Source of the DNA: an uncultured Bacilli bacterium | Lineage (GTDB): Bacteria; Bacillota_I; Bacilli_A; RF39; UBA660 | Assembly: GCA_910588195.1 (NCBI GenBank) | Contig: CAJUPN010000001.1 | Span: forward strand, 62,001-126,000 | Length of the DNA: 64,000 bases | Direction: 5' to 3' | Shown here: piece after piece, positions 53,802 to 63,192 of the stretch | Layout of the letters: the number at the start of each line of letters is the position of its first letter | How positions within the stretch are numbered: the stretch's first letter is position 1 | Position numbers and translations under genes: made by a program | The notes under the pieces: generated by a model | Seen by the model: the letters and a program-made list of their open reading frames with translations, nothing else | Databases searched by the model: none | What the model was told of the DNA's origin: nothing

Positions 53802-53873
53802 ATGACGAAAAATCAAATGTCTATATTGATATTTATTCTAGTTATTATTATTTTTATCTTAATAACAAGGTAA
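53802..53873 (+). CDS. Hydrophobic toxin-like peptide, copy C (23 residues)
   Basis: A 23-codon frame after AAGGTGGTACCA encodes MTKNQMSILIF followed by a pure Ile/Leu/Val/Phe helix and ends ITR. Size, charge pattern and position relative to leader and hairpin equal copies A and B, but the sequences do not align. This fits rapid divergence of a membrane-active toxin. Confidence 0.6.
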   Translation: MTKNQMSILIFILVIIIFILITR

Positions 53874-53959
53874 AAAAACGGCATCTTACTCATTTGAATA
53901 AGATGCCCAAAACTTAAAAATGTGGCAGGCATTAGCTTGTAATGTAACGCCTCTCACCT
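53873..53959 (-). ncRNA. Putative antitoxin RNA, copy C
   Basis: A minus-strand promoter TTGTAT (53990-53995), 18 bases, TATACT (53966-53971) would start an RNA near 53959. It would end at hairpin GGCATCTTA...TAAGATGCC (53880-53907) plus a T run. The hairpin foot GATGCCCAAAA is shared with copies A and B. The RNA overlaps only the 3' flank of the toxin gene. The 53960-54097 stretch beyond holds nothing else recognisable. Confidence 0.6.
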
Positions 53960-54097
53960 AATAAAAGTATATCACAAAAAATTTAGATTATACAATATTT
54001 AAATTTATAAATAATCAAATTATTTTTTGAAAGAAAAGTGTGCTAGTGTACATTGGTAATAATAATTGAAATAAGTATTACACATTTTATTTAGGTA

Positions 54098-55219
54098 TTA
54101 TTTTATTTTACTAAATTCACTTATAAAATATTCATCAGTCATTCCTGAAATATAATCTATAACTATTCGAGCATTACTAGTGTTTTTCTTATAATCGTCA
54201 TTCATGTTATTTAAATATACTTTTAATATGTTGTTATCACTATCGATGTTTTGATCTTCTAAAACTTTATAAAGGTAGTCAAAAAGTTTATTAAACATTT
54301 CTTCAATTTTTAAAAGATCTTTATCAGAGTTGGCTTTATCATATATATGTTTTTGATTAAATGATTTTAAATCTTTTACAGCATTGTAAATATTAGGAGA
54401 CATAGATATATAATCTTTGCCGATTGAGTTTTCAATAATATCTTGAGTAATTGATGAGACAATATCACGATTTGAATCACCTAGTATTTCTTTTAATGAT
54501 TGAGGTATTTCTTCAATATTAAATACTCCCAATCTGACCGCATCTTCAATATCTCTCCCTAAATAACCAATAATATCACTTATTCTAACAACACAACCCT
54601 CAAGAGTCATAGGGACTAATTTTTTTATATAAGATAAGTCCTCATAACAATTTTTATAATCTGTTAAAAAGTCTTCTTGAGTTTTAATTCGTGGGCGATA
54701 TTCTTTTTGAACAAATTCACCATTATGACATAAAATTCCATCAAGAGTTTGAACGCAGAGATTTTTACCTTGGCCATTATCCTCTAAATACATAAGTTCT
54801 CTTACTGATTGAACGTTATGCATAAAGTGACCTTCATTATAACGCATTGATATTTTATCTAAAAAGCGTTCTCCAACATGTCCAAAAGGAACATGCCCAA
54901 TGTCGTGTCCTAAAGCAATAGCCTCAATTAAATCTTCGTTTAATCCTAAAGCGCGCCCAATTGTTCTAGCAATCTTACTAACTAGTTGAACATGAATTAT
55001 TCTTTTTGATATGTGATCGTTTTGCTTGTTTGAGAATACTTGTGTTTTATCTATATACCTTGTATATGATAAACTATAAATAATACGATCAATGTCGCGA
55101 AAGAAATTAGGTCTAATATCTTCTGATAGTGGACCATTAATTCTAAAAGCATCTTTATCTTTTGTAGCATATTTTGACAAATAAAGTTCATTTTTTAACA
55201 TAATTTCTTTTATGTTCAT
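54098..55219 (-). CDS. dGTPase-like HD-domain triphosphohydrolase
   Basis: This 373-residue protein has the HD metal centre ALGHDIGHVPFGHVGERFLD, ISKRIIHVQLVSKIARTIGR upstream and RISDIIGYLGRDIEDAVRLG downstream, matching deoxyguanosine triphosphate triphosphohydrolases. These remove dNTPs and can limit phage replication. GGTGATGATTT precedes the ATG on the minus strand. It is somewhat shorter than E. coli Dgt (505), and similar to the Bacillus-type proteins. Confidence 0.88.
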   Translation of the reverse strand: MNIKEIMLKNELYLSKYATKDKDAFRINGPLSEDIRPNFFRDIDRIIYSLSYTRYIDKTQVFSNKQNDHISKRIIHVQLVSKIARTIGRALGLNEDLIEAIALGHDIGHVPFGHVGERFLDKISMRYNEGHFMHNVQSVRELMYLEDNGQGKNLCVQTLDGILCHNGEFVQKEYRPRIKTQEDFLTDYKNCYEDLSYIKKLVPMTLEGCVVRISDIIGYLGRDIEDAVRLGVFNIEEIPQSLKEILGDSNRDIVSSITQDIIENSIGKDYISMSPNIYNAVKDLKSFNQKHIYDKANSDKDLLKIEEMFNKLFDYLYKVLEDQNIDSDNNILKVYLNNMNDDYKKNTSNARIVIDYISGMTDEYFISEFSKIK

Positions 55220-55312
55220 AAATCATCACCTAATAAAATTATATCATTAAATTTTTTAACATGTATATAAATATTAGTGGTATAATAATTTTAATATAGT
55301 GAGGTGTTAAGT

Positions 55313-56203
55313 ATGAAAAGTGAAAAAAATATACTAATTGCATTTATTTTAAATTTGTTTTTCTCTATTTTTGAATTCTTTGGTGGATTTTTTACAAAGA
55401 GTATTGCAATTATGAGTGATGCCATACATGATATGGGAGATGCTGTTACTATTCTTGTATCATATTTTTTAGAAAGAAAGAGCAAGCGTAATCCTGATGA
55501 CAAATATACTTTTGGTTATCTAAGATATTCTGTTCTTGGAGCATTTATTACGACAATGGTTTTAACAATTGGTTCTTCTTTAGTTATAATTAGTTCTGTT
55601 GTAAGAATTATACATCCTGTTCAAATTAATTATAATGGAATGATTGGTTTTGCTATATTTGGAACTGTAATTAATTTTTTAGCTGCTTATCTTACTAAAG
55701 ATGGTGATTCTTTAAATCAAAAAGCAGTTAACTTACATATGTTGGAAGATGTTTTGGGGTGGGTAGTTGTCTTAATAGGATCTATTGTTATGAAATTTAC
55801 TCAAATCAATATAATTGATTCTATTATGTCAATATCGGTTGCAATATTTATATTAGTTAATTGTATAAAAAATATTAAAGAAGTATTGGATTTATTCTTA
55901 GAAAAAACACCAGCTAATATATCTATATTGGAGCTTAAAGAGCATATTTTAAGCATTAAAGGTGTTAAAGGAGTTCATCATATTCATGTATGGGGGATTG
56001 ATGAAGCTAATTTACTAGCAACCATGCACATTATAACTGATGAAATAGATTTAGATTTGATAAAAGATAAAGTTCGAAAAGAAATGAATGAACATGGAAT
56101 TATTCATGTAACTATTGAAATTGAAAACTCTAAATCTGTTTGTAGTTCTGAAGAATGTCATATGGAACAAAACAGTAAAAAGGGACATAAACATAGTCAC
56201 TAA
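55313..56203 (+). CDS. Cation diffusion facilitator (CDF) transporter
   Basis: This 296-residue protein has six membrane helices. Helix 2 carries SDAIHDMGDAVTILVSYFLE (metal ligands D, H, D), and helix 5 has the matching site near HMLEDVLGWVVVLIGS. The C-terminal domain ends in a histidine-rich tail (KKGHKHSH). CDF proteins export zinc, cobalt, cadmium or manganese in exchange for protons. The ATG after GAGGTGTTAAGT is used. Metal specificity cannot be fixed from sequence alone. Confidence 0.93.
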   Translation: MKSEKNILIAFILNLFFSIFEFFGGFFTKSIAIMSDAIHDMGDAVTILVSYFLERKSKRNPDDKYTFGYLRYSVLGAFITTMVLTIGSSLVIISSVVRIIHPVQINYNGMIGFAIFGTVINFLAAYLTKDGDSLNQKAVNLHMLEDVLGWVVVLIGSIVMKFTQINIIDSIMSISVAIFILVNCIKNIKEVLDLFLEKTPANISILELKEHILSIKGVKGVHHIHVWGIDEANLLATMHIITDEIDLDLIKDKVRKEMNEHGIIHVTIEIENSKSVCSSEECHMEQNSKKGHKHSH

Positions 56204-56226
56204 AAAAGAGGATTTAATCCTCTTTT
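56204..56226. terminator. Bidirectional terminator
   Basis: AAAAGAGGATT and AATCCTCTTTT form a near-perfect palindrome between the convergent CDF and 5'-nucleotidase genes. Confidence 0.85.
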
Positions 56227-56780
56227 ATTTTAGTCGAAAAAATATTTAAAATATCTTGCCAAGAATTAACTCTAAAGAAGTTATGGTTATTTTCATTAAA
56301 AATATTGTTATACATAATTGTTTTTATACCGTGGTCAGATGCAGAGTTTAAATTAACTATCGAGTCATCAATTAAAACATCTATGTTATTAGTTTTACAA
56401 AATAATCCTTTATTAGAAACATTAACATTAATTTTATCAAAATAAATATTATGTTTTTTTAAATAATCATAAGTTATTTTATAGGGATTTTCATATTCTG
56501 TATTATTTCTAGCTGTAACTATTTCAATAGTGTATCCCATATTATGAAGAGCATTGATTACTTCTTTTGCATCTTTTTTTACTTTAACATGAGGAATAAT
56601 TTTACTAAACGATTTGATTGTAAAGTCTTTATAATTGGGAAATACTTTTTCAAAATCGTAGTAAGATAATTTATATTTTAGATATTTTTCTTTATCAACA
56701 TTGCAGCAGAAAAAGTAAGAATCTGTTATTAAATCATAAGAATCTGTAATTGTATCGTCTAAATCAATGCCAATTTTCAT
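56214..56780 (-). CDS. 5'-nucleotidase, NT5C type (HAD fold)
   Basis: This 188-residue protein has the HAD motif I GIDLDDTITDSY at the start, motif II VTARN near residue 100 and the late IDVLIDDS acidic motif. This is the NT5C/5'(3')-deoxyribonucleotidase group, which dephosphorylates nucleotides. GGTGATATA precedes the ATG on the minus strand. The specific substrate is unknown. Confidence 0.88.
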   Translation of the reverse strand: MKIGIDLDDTITDSYDLITDSYFFCCNVDKEKYLKYKLSYYDFEKVFPNYKDFTIKSFSKIIPHVKVKKDAKEVINALHNMGYTIEIVTARNNTEYENPYKITYDYLKKHNIYFDKINVNVSNKGLFCKTNNIDVLIDDSIVNLNSASDHGIKTIMYNNIFNENNHNFFRVNSWQDILNIFSTKIKED

Positions 56781-56928
56781 TATATCACCATATATAGTTT
56801 AGCATAGTAAGAGTCTTTTTATAATAAAAGTATTGGATAATATGTTTAATTAGTGTAAATAATTTTTGTTAAATATTTCGCCGTTTCCAAAAAGTTAGTT
56901 TTATCTAAAATATAGTAGGAGGTGAATT

Positions 56929-57825
56929 ATGAAATATTTTATTTTAGCAATAGTGTTAGTTGTTGTAATTACTGTTATAGTTATATATTTTATTCGAAAA
57001 AGATGGGCGATAAAAAAAGTAAAATGTCTAACTGATGAGGAAAAATTTATTTCACTTGATGCAGCTTTAAATCCCTTTGGTTTTGCATTTGATTTAAATT
57101 GTGACATTGTCGTATCAAGAAATGATGCTTGGCAAAGAAATTTTGGCTATATGGATTTATATGATAAAAAAGCCCCATTTTTTAATATGGTTTTTGACGC
57201 TGAGCCGATATGTTTTGATTATGATGGCAAAGAATATCGAATTGAATTTTGGAAGGGACAATATGGCATTACAACAGGTGCAGAAGTAGGTGTATATATT
57301 CATGATTGTAATTGTCCTAAAGATTTTTATCGCGCTGCTTGTGATGATGAAAGATTAGATATTAGTTTTGTATTAAATAAGAAATGTAATTTATTTTGTA
57401 GATGTGATAAAAGTTGGTGGTTAACAGGTTTTGATGTAGGGAACTTTTCTAAGCCGAAAGAATTGAAAATGGACATTTGTATAAGATTTCCGAACTCACA
57501 AATGCAATTAAATTTTGTTAATGCTTTAATAAAAAATGGTTATTCGGAATGTCAACTTAATATTTGCGATAATAAAGTGTGCTTTGAATATTGTTGTCCT
57601 AATTATTACAAACCAAATAAGATGCATTTTATAATAAAGTGTTTGGCACAGATTATGAATTATATTAATACGCATATGTATATGTTTTTTACAAGATATT
57701 TTAATCGTACTATAGATAAATTAACATATACACGTTTTATGTTCCCATGTGTTTATAATTTTATTATACGATTATGTGTTCCTAGAAGAAAAATAAAGTG
57801 TCGTAATAAAAAGAAGTTTAATTAA
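56929..57825 (+). CDS. DUF4474 membrane-anchored protein
   Basis: This 298-residue protein has an N-terminal helix (residues 2-22) and the DUF4474 core: DAALNPFGFAFDLNCDIVVS, AWQRNFGYMDLYDKKAPFFN, DYDGKEYRIEFWKGQYGITT and GAEVGVYIH. DUF4474 is common in anaerobic Firmicutes and has no known function. The C-terminal 100 residues are cysteine-rich and contain another hydrophobic stretch. AGGAGGTG precedes the ATG. It was assigned by pattern memory, not by search. Confidence 0.8.
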   Translation: MKYFILAIVLVVVITVIVIYFIRKRWAIKKVKCLTDEEKFISLDAALNPFGFAFDLNCDIVVSRNDAWQRNFGYMDLYDKKAPFFNMVFDAEPICFDYDGKEYRIEFWKGQYGITTGAEVGVYIHDCNCPKDFYRAACDDERLDISFVLNKKCNLFCRCDKSWWLTGFDVGNFSKPKELKMDICIRFPNSQMQLNFVNALIKNGYSECQLNICDNKVCFEYCCPNYYKPNKMHFIIKCLAQIMNYINTHMYMFFTRYFNRTIDKLTYTRFMFPCVYNFIIRLCVPRRKIKCRNKKKFN

Positions 57826-57836
57826 ACTTCTTTTTT
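57811..57836 (+). terminator. Terminator of the DUF4474 gene
   Basis: AAGAAGTTT and AAACTTCTT form a stem followed by a T run. Confidence 0.85.
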
Positions 57837-57853
57837 GTTTATTTATAAAAAGT

Positions 57854-57880
57854 AAAAAGCTATCTAAGATAGCCTTTTTT
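57854..57880 (-). terminator. Terminator of the ABC importer operon
   Basis: GCTATCT and AGATAGC arms, read on the minus strand, are followed by a T run. The hairpin overlaps the permease stop. Confidence 0.85.
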
Positions 57881-58643
57881 CTAGTAAGTTGATAAGTATA
57901 TTTAGCAAGAAAGATAATAAAGATAGAATTAGTATACCACACATAACTAATGATAGATTGAATACTTGAGTACCATAAAGGATTAAATATCCAATTCCTT
58001 TTTTACAACTTAAGAATTCTCCCATAATAACTCCAATTAGTGACATTGACATATCAATTTTAAGAGAAGATATTATTTCTTTTTTAGATGATGGAATTAT
58101 TAGTTTTGTTAGTATTTTTATTTTATTTGCTCCAAATACTTTAAATAATTTAATAAGGTTGCGATCGCATGCTTCCATACCATTTAATATTGTCATACTT
58201 GTAACAATAACACTTATTAGAAGAGAGTTAAATATTATAGATTTGGTTGTTGCACCTAACCAAATTATGATTAAAGGTCCTAAAGCAACTTTTGGCAAAC
58301 TATTAATTGCAACAATAAATGGATCTAAAATTTTCTTTAATGTTTTGAAAGAATAAAGAGCTAGTGCAAGAAGAAATGCGAGCATAAATGATAGTACAAA
58401 TGATGCTAGTACTTCTAGTGTTGTTGTTTTTATGTGAATAAAAAGATTGTTATCACGAATTAAATTTATTAGAGTTGATAAAACTTTTGATGGAGATGAA
58501 AAGATAAATGAATTAATGACATTAAAACGTGATAATAATTCCCATAAAACTAAGAAGAAAATGAGTAATGAAATTTGACTTAGCTTTATAAGTAATTTAT
58601 TTCTTTTTATTTTTTTTAAATATAAGATGTGTTCGTTAGTCAT
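57864..58643 (-). CDS. ABC importer permease (SsuC/TauC/ThiX type)
   Basis: This 259-residue permease has six membrane helices. The EAA loop region reads GMEACDRNLIKLFKVFGANK followed by ILTKLIIPSS, typical of nitrate/sulfonate/thiamine-precursor importers. It overlaps the ATPase gene by 8 bases, and the operon order is binding protein, ATPase, permease. The substrate is unknown. Thiamine precursor or alkanesulfonate are the usual options for this class. Confidence 0.9.
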   Translation of the reverse strand: MTNEHILYLKKIKRNKLLIKLSQISLLIFFLVLWELLSRFNVINSFIFSSPSKVLSTLINLIRDNNLFIHIKTTTLEVLASFVLSFMLAFLLALALYSFKTLKKILDPFIVAINSLPKVALGPLIIIWLGATTKSIIFNSLLISVIVTSMTILNGMEACDRNLIKLFKVFGANKIKILTKLIIPSSKKEIISSLKIDMSMSLIGVIMGEFLSCKKGIGYLILYGTQVFNLSLVMCGILILSLLSFLLNILINLLEKRLS

Positions 58644-59376
58644 GATCTATATTACTCCACATATCTTCGTATAAAGTGTTAAAAAATTCGTCTTTTCTTC
58701 TTTCACTTGGTAAAACTTTTTCTAAAAAATTAAGTTTATAAATAGCTTTTATTCTCCCTGGACGTTTGGTTAGTAAGATTACATCATCACTTAAGCTTAG
58801 AGCTTCTTCGATATCATGAGTTATTAATATGGCAGTTATTTTTAATTCTTTAATTATTTTGAATACATCATCACTTATATTTTTTCTTGTTTCAACATCT
58901 AATTTAGAGAATGGCTCATCTAAAAGTAAGATGTTTGGTTTTATAGCAAGAGTCCTGATTAAGGCTAATCTCTGACGCATTCCACCAGATAGATTATCTG
59001 GATATTCATCTTTAAAATCGTATAATTCGTACTTTTTTAATAAATTATTTACATATTCTAATGTATCCGTATCTTTGATATCTTTTAAGTCTAAACCAAG
59101 ACAAGCATTTTCATAGACTGTTAACCAAGGCAAAAGGGCATCACTTTGCATCATGTATCCTATAGTTAATTTTCGATTATTTCGGATACTGCCTTCACTT
59201 GGTAGTTCTGTTTTGGTAATTAGATTTAAAAGAGTAGATTTTCCACATCCTGAAGGACCAATTATGCTTATAATTTTATTCTCTTCAATATTAAGTGAAA
59301 TATCATCTAAAGCTTTTATCTCTTTAGTTGGGGTGTGATATATTTTAGTTAACTTGGTGATATTAATTAAGTTCAT
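58636..59376 (-). CDS. ABC importer ATP-binding subunit (SsuB/TauB/ThiZ type)
   Basis: This 246-residue ATPase has Walker A GPSGCGKSTLL, the Q loop in MMQSDALLPWLTV, the signature LSGGMRQRLALIRT, Walker B ILLLDEPFSKLD and switch histidine AILITHDIEE. The LSGGMRQR signature with PWLTV belongs to the nitrate/taurine/sulfonate import group. It overlaps both neighbours. Confidence 0.94.
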   Translation of the reverse strand: MNLINITKLTKIYHTPTKEIKALDDISLNIEENKIISIIGPSGCGKSTLLNLITKTELPSEGSIRNNRKLTIGYMMQSDALLPWLTVYENACLGLDLKDIKDTDTLEYVNNLLKKYELYDFKDEYPDNLSGGMRQRLALIRTLAIKPNILLLDEPFSKLDVETRKNISDDVFKIIKELKITAILITHDIEEALSLSDDVILLTKRPGRIKAIYKLNFLEKVLPSERRKDEFFNTLYEDMWSNIDHD

Positions 59377-59797
59377 AAATTAGATCTTTATAATCTACAT
59401 AACTTTCTAAGTCTTTATTATCTATCATTATGTCTTGTAGATTTTTAAATGCATCTTCTGGTATTTCAGGTGTTTTAAACCAAACATCAGCATTTTTATA
59501 ATTTGTTACCATAGTTTCTAAATCATTTATACTAGTATCTGGGAATTCAGATACAATTACATTAGCAATTTCTTTAGGTGTATGAGTATTGACATATTCT
59601 AAACCTTTTTCAATTCCTTTATAGAATTTTTCGATTATATCTTTATTGTTTTCGATATAACTTTTTTTAGCATTAAATGCTGTATAAGGAACAACCCCTG
59701 AATATGTACCAACAGCATCAGCGATAAAACCATATCCTTCTTTAACTAATTTAGTAGCATTAGGTTCACTAAGTGTAACCAAAATGTAGTAGCTCAT
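59363..59797 (-). pseudogene. ABC substrate-binding protein, N-terminal half missing
   Basis: Only 144 residues remain of an NMT1/SsuA-like binding protein, which normally has about 330 residues with a lipobox. The remaining part matches the second lobe: TLSEPNATKLVKEGYGFIAD, SGVVPYTAFNAKKSYIENNK and IEKFYKGIEKGLEYVNTHTP. There is no signal peptide, and only 58 bp separate it from the divergent next gene. The first lobe must therefore have been deleted. It still overlaps the ATPase by 14 bases. The importer probably does not work unless another binding protein serves it. Confidence 0.8.
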
Positions 59798-59855
59798 TTA
59801 TAAATTGTTGTAATTATATTACTATTTGATTATAATAGGATAAAGTTGGTGAATT

Positions 59856-60743
59856 ATGATTAAATTAAGAAAAATGACTGTTGAAGAAGTTAATAATAAA
59901 CCATTTCTAATTAATCAAATAGATGATTTATATCATTATGTTGAAGATTCTTTTTTTGAGTATGTTTATAAGGGAGAAGTTAGATGGCTTTATACAACTG
60001 ATTCAACTTGTACGATTTTAGCGATAGATGGAATTTATATTGCTTACGCTACCTTTGTTTTAGATGAAGATTATAGTATTTCTTATATGGAATTTGATGA
60101 TTTTGATGTGTATAAGCATAAAGATGGATCTTTAGTACTTTTAAATGAGGATTCAAAAGTGTCTGAATCTTTAGATTTATTTAATAGAGGTGAAATCGAG
60201 GAAGGTGAGCAAAATGGGATTATTTTATATAGACAAATAAATAATGCTACTAATGAGGAGATGATTATTGGTTATTTATGTAATTATAGAGAACCAGCTC
60301 GTTATTTTCCTTTTAATTTTTCAAAACCTTTTTTTATCGCATTTGCTAAAGGAAATAAGTATAAAAAGTTTTTACTTTATGAAACAGACTTAGATTATTT
60401 TAGTTATGATATTATAACTATAAAAGAGTTTGGAATTTTAGAAGTACTTAAAAATGGGGCTTTCTCTTTACAAAAAGATGAAAGTATACAAAGATATTTT
60501 AGTGTTAAATATGAAGATAAGAAAGGTAATTGTTGTCTACTGATGCCATTAAGTCATCCATATAAAATAGAGGAAATTGACAAAATCATCGAAGATAAGG
60601 GCTTTAATAGAAAAGTATCTCAAAATGTTTTGGATTACTATAATGAAATATTACCAGAAAAAGAAGAATTCTTTTCTTTAGCAAAAGCTATTGCAGAGTA
60701 TGATAAGAGCCTTTCTGAAATTATAAAAAAGGAATTAAAATAG
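59856..60743 (+). CDS. Soluble protein of unknown function
   Basis: This 295-residue protein without signal or membrane helix starts behind GGTGAATT. It is rich in acidic residues and beta strands (YISYMEFDDFDVYKHKDGS is close to its middle); no known domain is seen. It lies divergent from the ABC importer, in the position where the deleted part of the binding protein once stood. Confidence 0.6.
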   Translation: MIKLRKMTVEEVNNKPFLINQIDDLYHYVEDSFFEYVYKGEVRWLYTTDSTCTILAIDGIYIAYATFVLDEDYSISYMEFDDFDVYKHKDGSLVLLNEDSKVSESLDLFNRGEIEEGEQNGIILYRQINNATNEEMIIGYLCNYREPARYFPFNFSKPFFIAFAKGNKYKKFLLYETDLDYFSYDIITIKEFGILEVLKNGAFSLQKDESIQRYFSVKYEDKKGNCCLLMPLSHPYKIEEIDKIIEDKGFNRKVSQNVLDYYNEILPEKEEFFSLAKAIAEYDKSLSEIIKKELK

Positions 60744-60794
60744 GATAATTTCTTTTTTTTTGTCAATTCTTTTTAATAAAATGATAAAAACATA

Positions 60795-60824
60795 TTGACA
60801 AATGATTATTGTTATTAATATAAT
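60795..60824 (+). promoter_or_regulatory. Consensus promoter of the radical-SAM gene
   Basis: TTGACA and TATAAT are 18 bases apart, with transcription expected near 60831. The spacer AATGATTATTGTTATTAA weakly resembles a Fur/PerR-type AT-rich operator, but this is not strong enough to call. GTTATTAA occurs twice, 14 bases apart. Confidence 0.7.
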
Positions 60825-60854
60825 GTTATTAACAAAAAGAAAGAAGGAATAAAT

Positions 60855-62204
60855 ATGAATACTTTTACATTGAAAGAATTATTTGAGAAAGGGGAAAGAA
60901 TGCATCATATAACTAATACAGCTTATCCTTTAAGACCAACATCACTTTTAAGATATAAAATTAAAGATGCTGAGGAGATTCGAAATTTACTTAAAAATGA
61001 TATTTCTAAAATTGATGAACTAGCATTATATGTTCATGTACCATTTTGTCAAAGTAGGTGTAAATTTTGTGAGTATGCTGTAGTATCAGGAGATGATTTT
61101 GATAAAAAAGAAGAATATGTTCAAGCTTTATTAAAAGAAATTGATATGTATAAAGAAATAGTAGGAGATAAAAAAATACTTGGTTACGATATAGGGGGAG
61201 GAACACCTACTCAATTAGAAATTGATCAACTTAAAAGAATTACTGAAAAAATATTTAAAACATTTAATTTTGATGAAAATACTGAGGCAAGTATTGAAAC
61301 AACTCCAGTTATTGCTGCTCGTGATTTTGATAAAATTGCATCTTTATATGATATGGGATATAGAAGGATTAGTATGGGAATTCAAACTATTAATCCAAAA
61401 TTACTTGAGGCTTTTGGTAGAGAAGGAAATAACAATATTTATAAATCAGCTTGTGAAAATATTCGTGCTGCTGGTTTTAAAAAATTTAATGTGGATTTGA
61501 TGTATGGTTTTTTAAATCAAGACATGGACGATTTTAAAGCAACTTTAGAGTATGCAATTAGTTTAAAACCAGAGTATATAACTCTTTATAGAAACCGTTA
61601 TAAAGGAACTAAAATTGCAGAAGAAGCAGAACATGTTACTTTAGATAAAGTAAATAATCAATATAAAGAGGCTTGGCGTATATTAAATGCTGCTGGGTAT
61701 GAAACACCATATGGAAAAAATACTTTTAGTAGAATAAAAAATGATTATGGAACGAGTGATTATCTGACAAAAAGAGTTATTGAAGGTCTTCCATATATTG
61801 GAATGGGCTTAGGTGCTCAAAGTTTTGGCTATCAATATTTAGCCTATAATTCAGGTGCTGCAACAAAGACCTTAAAGAATTACTTTACTAAAATTGAAAA
61901 AGGTGAATTTCCAATTCAGGATATTTATCCTCTTCCAATAAGTGAGGCAATATCTAAAATGATTTCTGTAGCTTTCTATTTTGCTTTTTTAGATTTAAAT
62001 AATTTTAAGAAAAGATTTAATATTGATTTTTTAGAATATTTTAAAGAAGAAGTGGAGTTTTTAACTAATCAAGGTTTTATTGAAATAAAAGATGGTATGA
62101 TGATTGTAACTGAAAAGGGTGTTGAAAATGTTGGTGGAGTAATACCAATGTTTTATACAAAAGAATCTCGTGAAGAATTAATGAATATGACAGGAATGTT
62201 TTGA
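60855..62204 (+). CDS. Radical SAM protein, HemW/HemN-like
   Basis: This 449-residue enzyme has the radical-SAM cluster motif C-x3-C-x2-C in YVHVPFCQSRCKFCEYAVVS at about residues 56-75, the GGGTPTQLE SAM-binding motif, MGIQTINPKLLEAFGRE and KFNVDLMYGF. This is the coproporphyrinogen oxidase-like group, which includes heme chaperone HemW and heme-degrading enzymes. HemW is about 380 residues, so this larger form may be a specialised relative. AAGGAATAAAT precedes the ATG. Confidence 0.88.
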   Translation: MNTFTLKELFEKGERMHHITNTAYPLRPTSLLRYKIKDAEEIRNLLKNDISKIDELALYVHVPFCQSRCKFCEYAVVSGDDFDKKEEYVQALLKEIDMYKEIVGDKKILGYDIGGGTPTQLEIDQLKRITEKIFKTFNFDENTEASIETTPVIAARDFDKIASLYDMGYRRISMGIQTINPKLLEAFGREGNNNIYKSACENIRAAGFKKFNVDLMYGFLNQDMDDFKATLEYAISLKPEYITLYRNRYKGTKIAEEAEHVTLDKVNNQYKEAWRILNAAGYETPYGKNTFSRIKNDYGTSDYLTKRVIEGLPYIGMGLGAQSFGYQYLAYNSGAATKTLKNYFTKIEKGEFPIQDIYPLPISEAISKMISVAFYFAFLDLNNFKKRFNIDFLEYFKEEVEFLTNQGFIEIKDGMMIVTEKGVENVGGVIPMFYTKESREELMNMTGMF

Positions 62205-62205
62205 T

Positions 62206-63150
62206 TTGAAAATTGAAAGAATGGTTTTTAAACCGATAAGAAAGAAACCAATCTCTCTTAATAATTTAATAAGTTTTGAGAAAATTAATATTGATAAATT
62301 AGAAACACTTCTTAATGATGTTATATCTCATTATACTTATAATACCTTTGATTTACTTAAATTAGTTATGTCTAACTATGATGGTAATTTGAAGGAAGCT
62401 ATAACAAGAATAGATGATTATTCTGATGTTAGATTTAACTGTTATTATGCATGTAGATTATTAAAAGAAAAGTTAAGTGATATAGGTTTAAAAAGTTATT
62501 TAATAAGTTATAAGTCAGTTGGTTTTTCTTTAAATAAGGGTGATGAAATAATAAAAGAAGCTCATATGGCTTTAGTTATTCCCACTATAAAAGAGAAAAA
62601 AGTTTTTTATATTTTATTAGACCCTGGGTTAAGAATTCCAAAATGTATAACTTTTTATAAAGATGATGCAGAAACTAATATTATAATTGATAATGATGAA
62701 ATCACTATTAAAAAATGTGATGATAAATTATACAGTTATACGATGATTATGCAGGGATATAATCGATATTCTGAAAATAGCAATAGTTATTTTTGTCAGG
62801 AATATTTTGATATTAATAATGAGCTTATTAATCCAATAGATGTTTTATTTCCTGTTTCTCTATATGTGTTATTTGGTTATCGTGTTATAAGATTTAATGT
62901 TCAAAAAAATAATCAAGCTTTTATTAAGTTAATGCTTGTTGATGAATGTATAGAAATAAAGAATAATCAAGAATATAAAAAAATAAGCTTTTCTGAACTT
63001 GCTTCTATGTCAGATATTAATTTAAGAATGGAAATAAAAAAAGTAACTCAAATTTTAAAAATAGACGATTATGAATTTATGAGATTAATTAGATTTGTTT
63101 TAATGATAAAAGATGAATTAAAGAGAATTGTACTTGACACAACTCTTTAA
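62206..63150 (+). CDS. Unknown protein downstream of the radical-SAM gene
   Basis: This 314-residue soluble protein probably starts with TTG one base after the radical-SAM stop, or at the ATG five codons later; no convincing ribosome site supports either. Segments such as RFNCYYACRLLKEKLSDIGL and AHMALVIPT, then FYILLDPGLRIPK, give the cysteine-histidine-aspartate order of arylamine N-acetyltransferase/transglutaminase-like folds. The assignment is speculative. It is co-transcribed with the upstream enzyme. Confidence 0.55.
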   Translation: MKIERMVFKPIRKKPISLNNLISFEKINIDKLETLLNDVISHYTYNTFDLLKLVMSNYDGNLKEAITRIDDYSDVRFNCYYACRLLKEKLSDIGLKSYLISYKSVGFSLNKGDEIIKEAHMALVIPTIKEKKVFYILLDPGLRIPKCITFYKDDAETNIIIDNDEITIKKCDDKLYSYTMIMQGYNRYSENSNSYFCQEYFDINNELINPIDVLFPVSLYVLFGYRVIRFNVQKNNQAFIKLMLVDECIEIKNNQEYKKISFSELASMSDINLRMEIKKVTQILKIDDYEFMRLIRFVLMIKDELKRIVLDTTL

Positions 63151-63192
63151 TTTTTTTTTAATTGTTGTTAAAATGATAATGGTGTAGTAATT

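Noticed and set aside
60801..60818. Fur box in the radical-SAM promoter
   Set aside because: The palindrome matches at only about 5 of 7 positions per arm; in such AT-rich DNA this can arise by chance.
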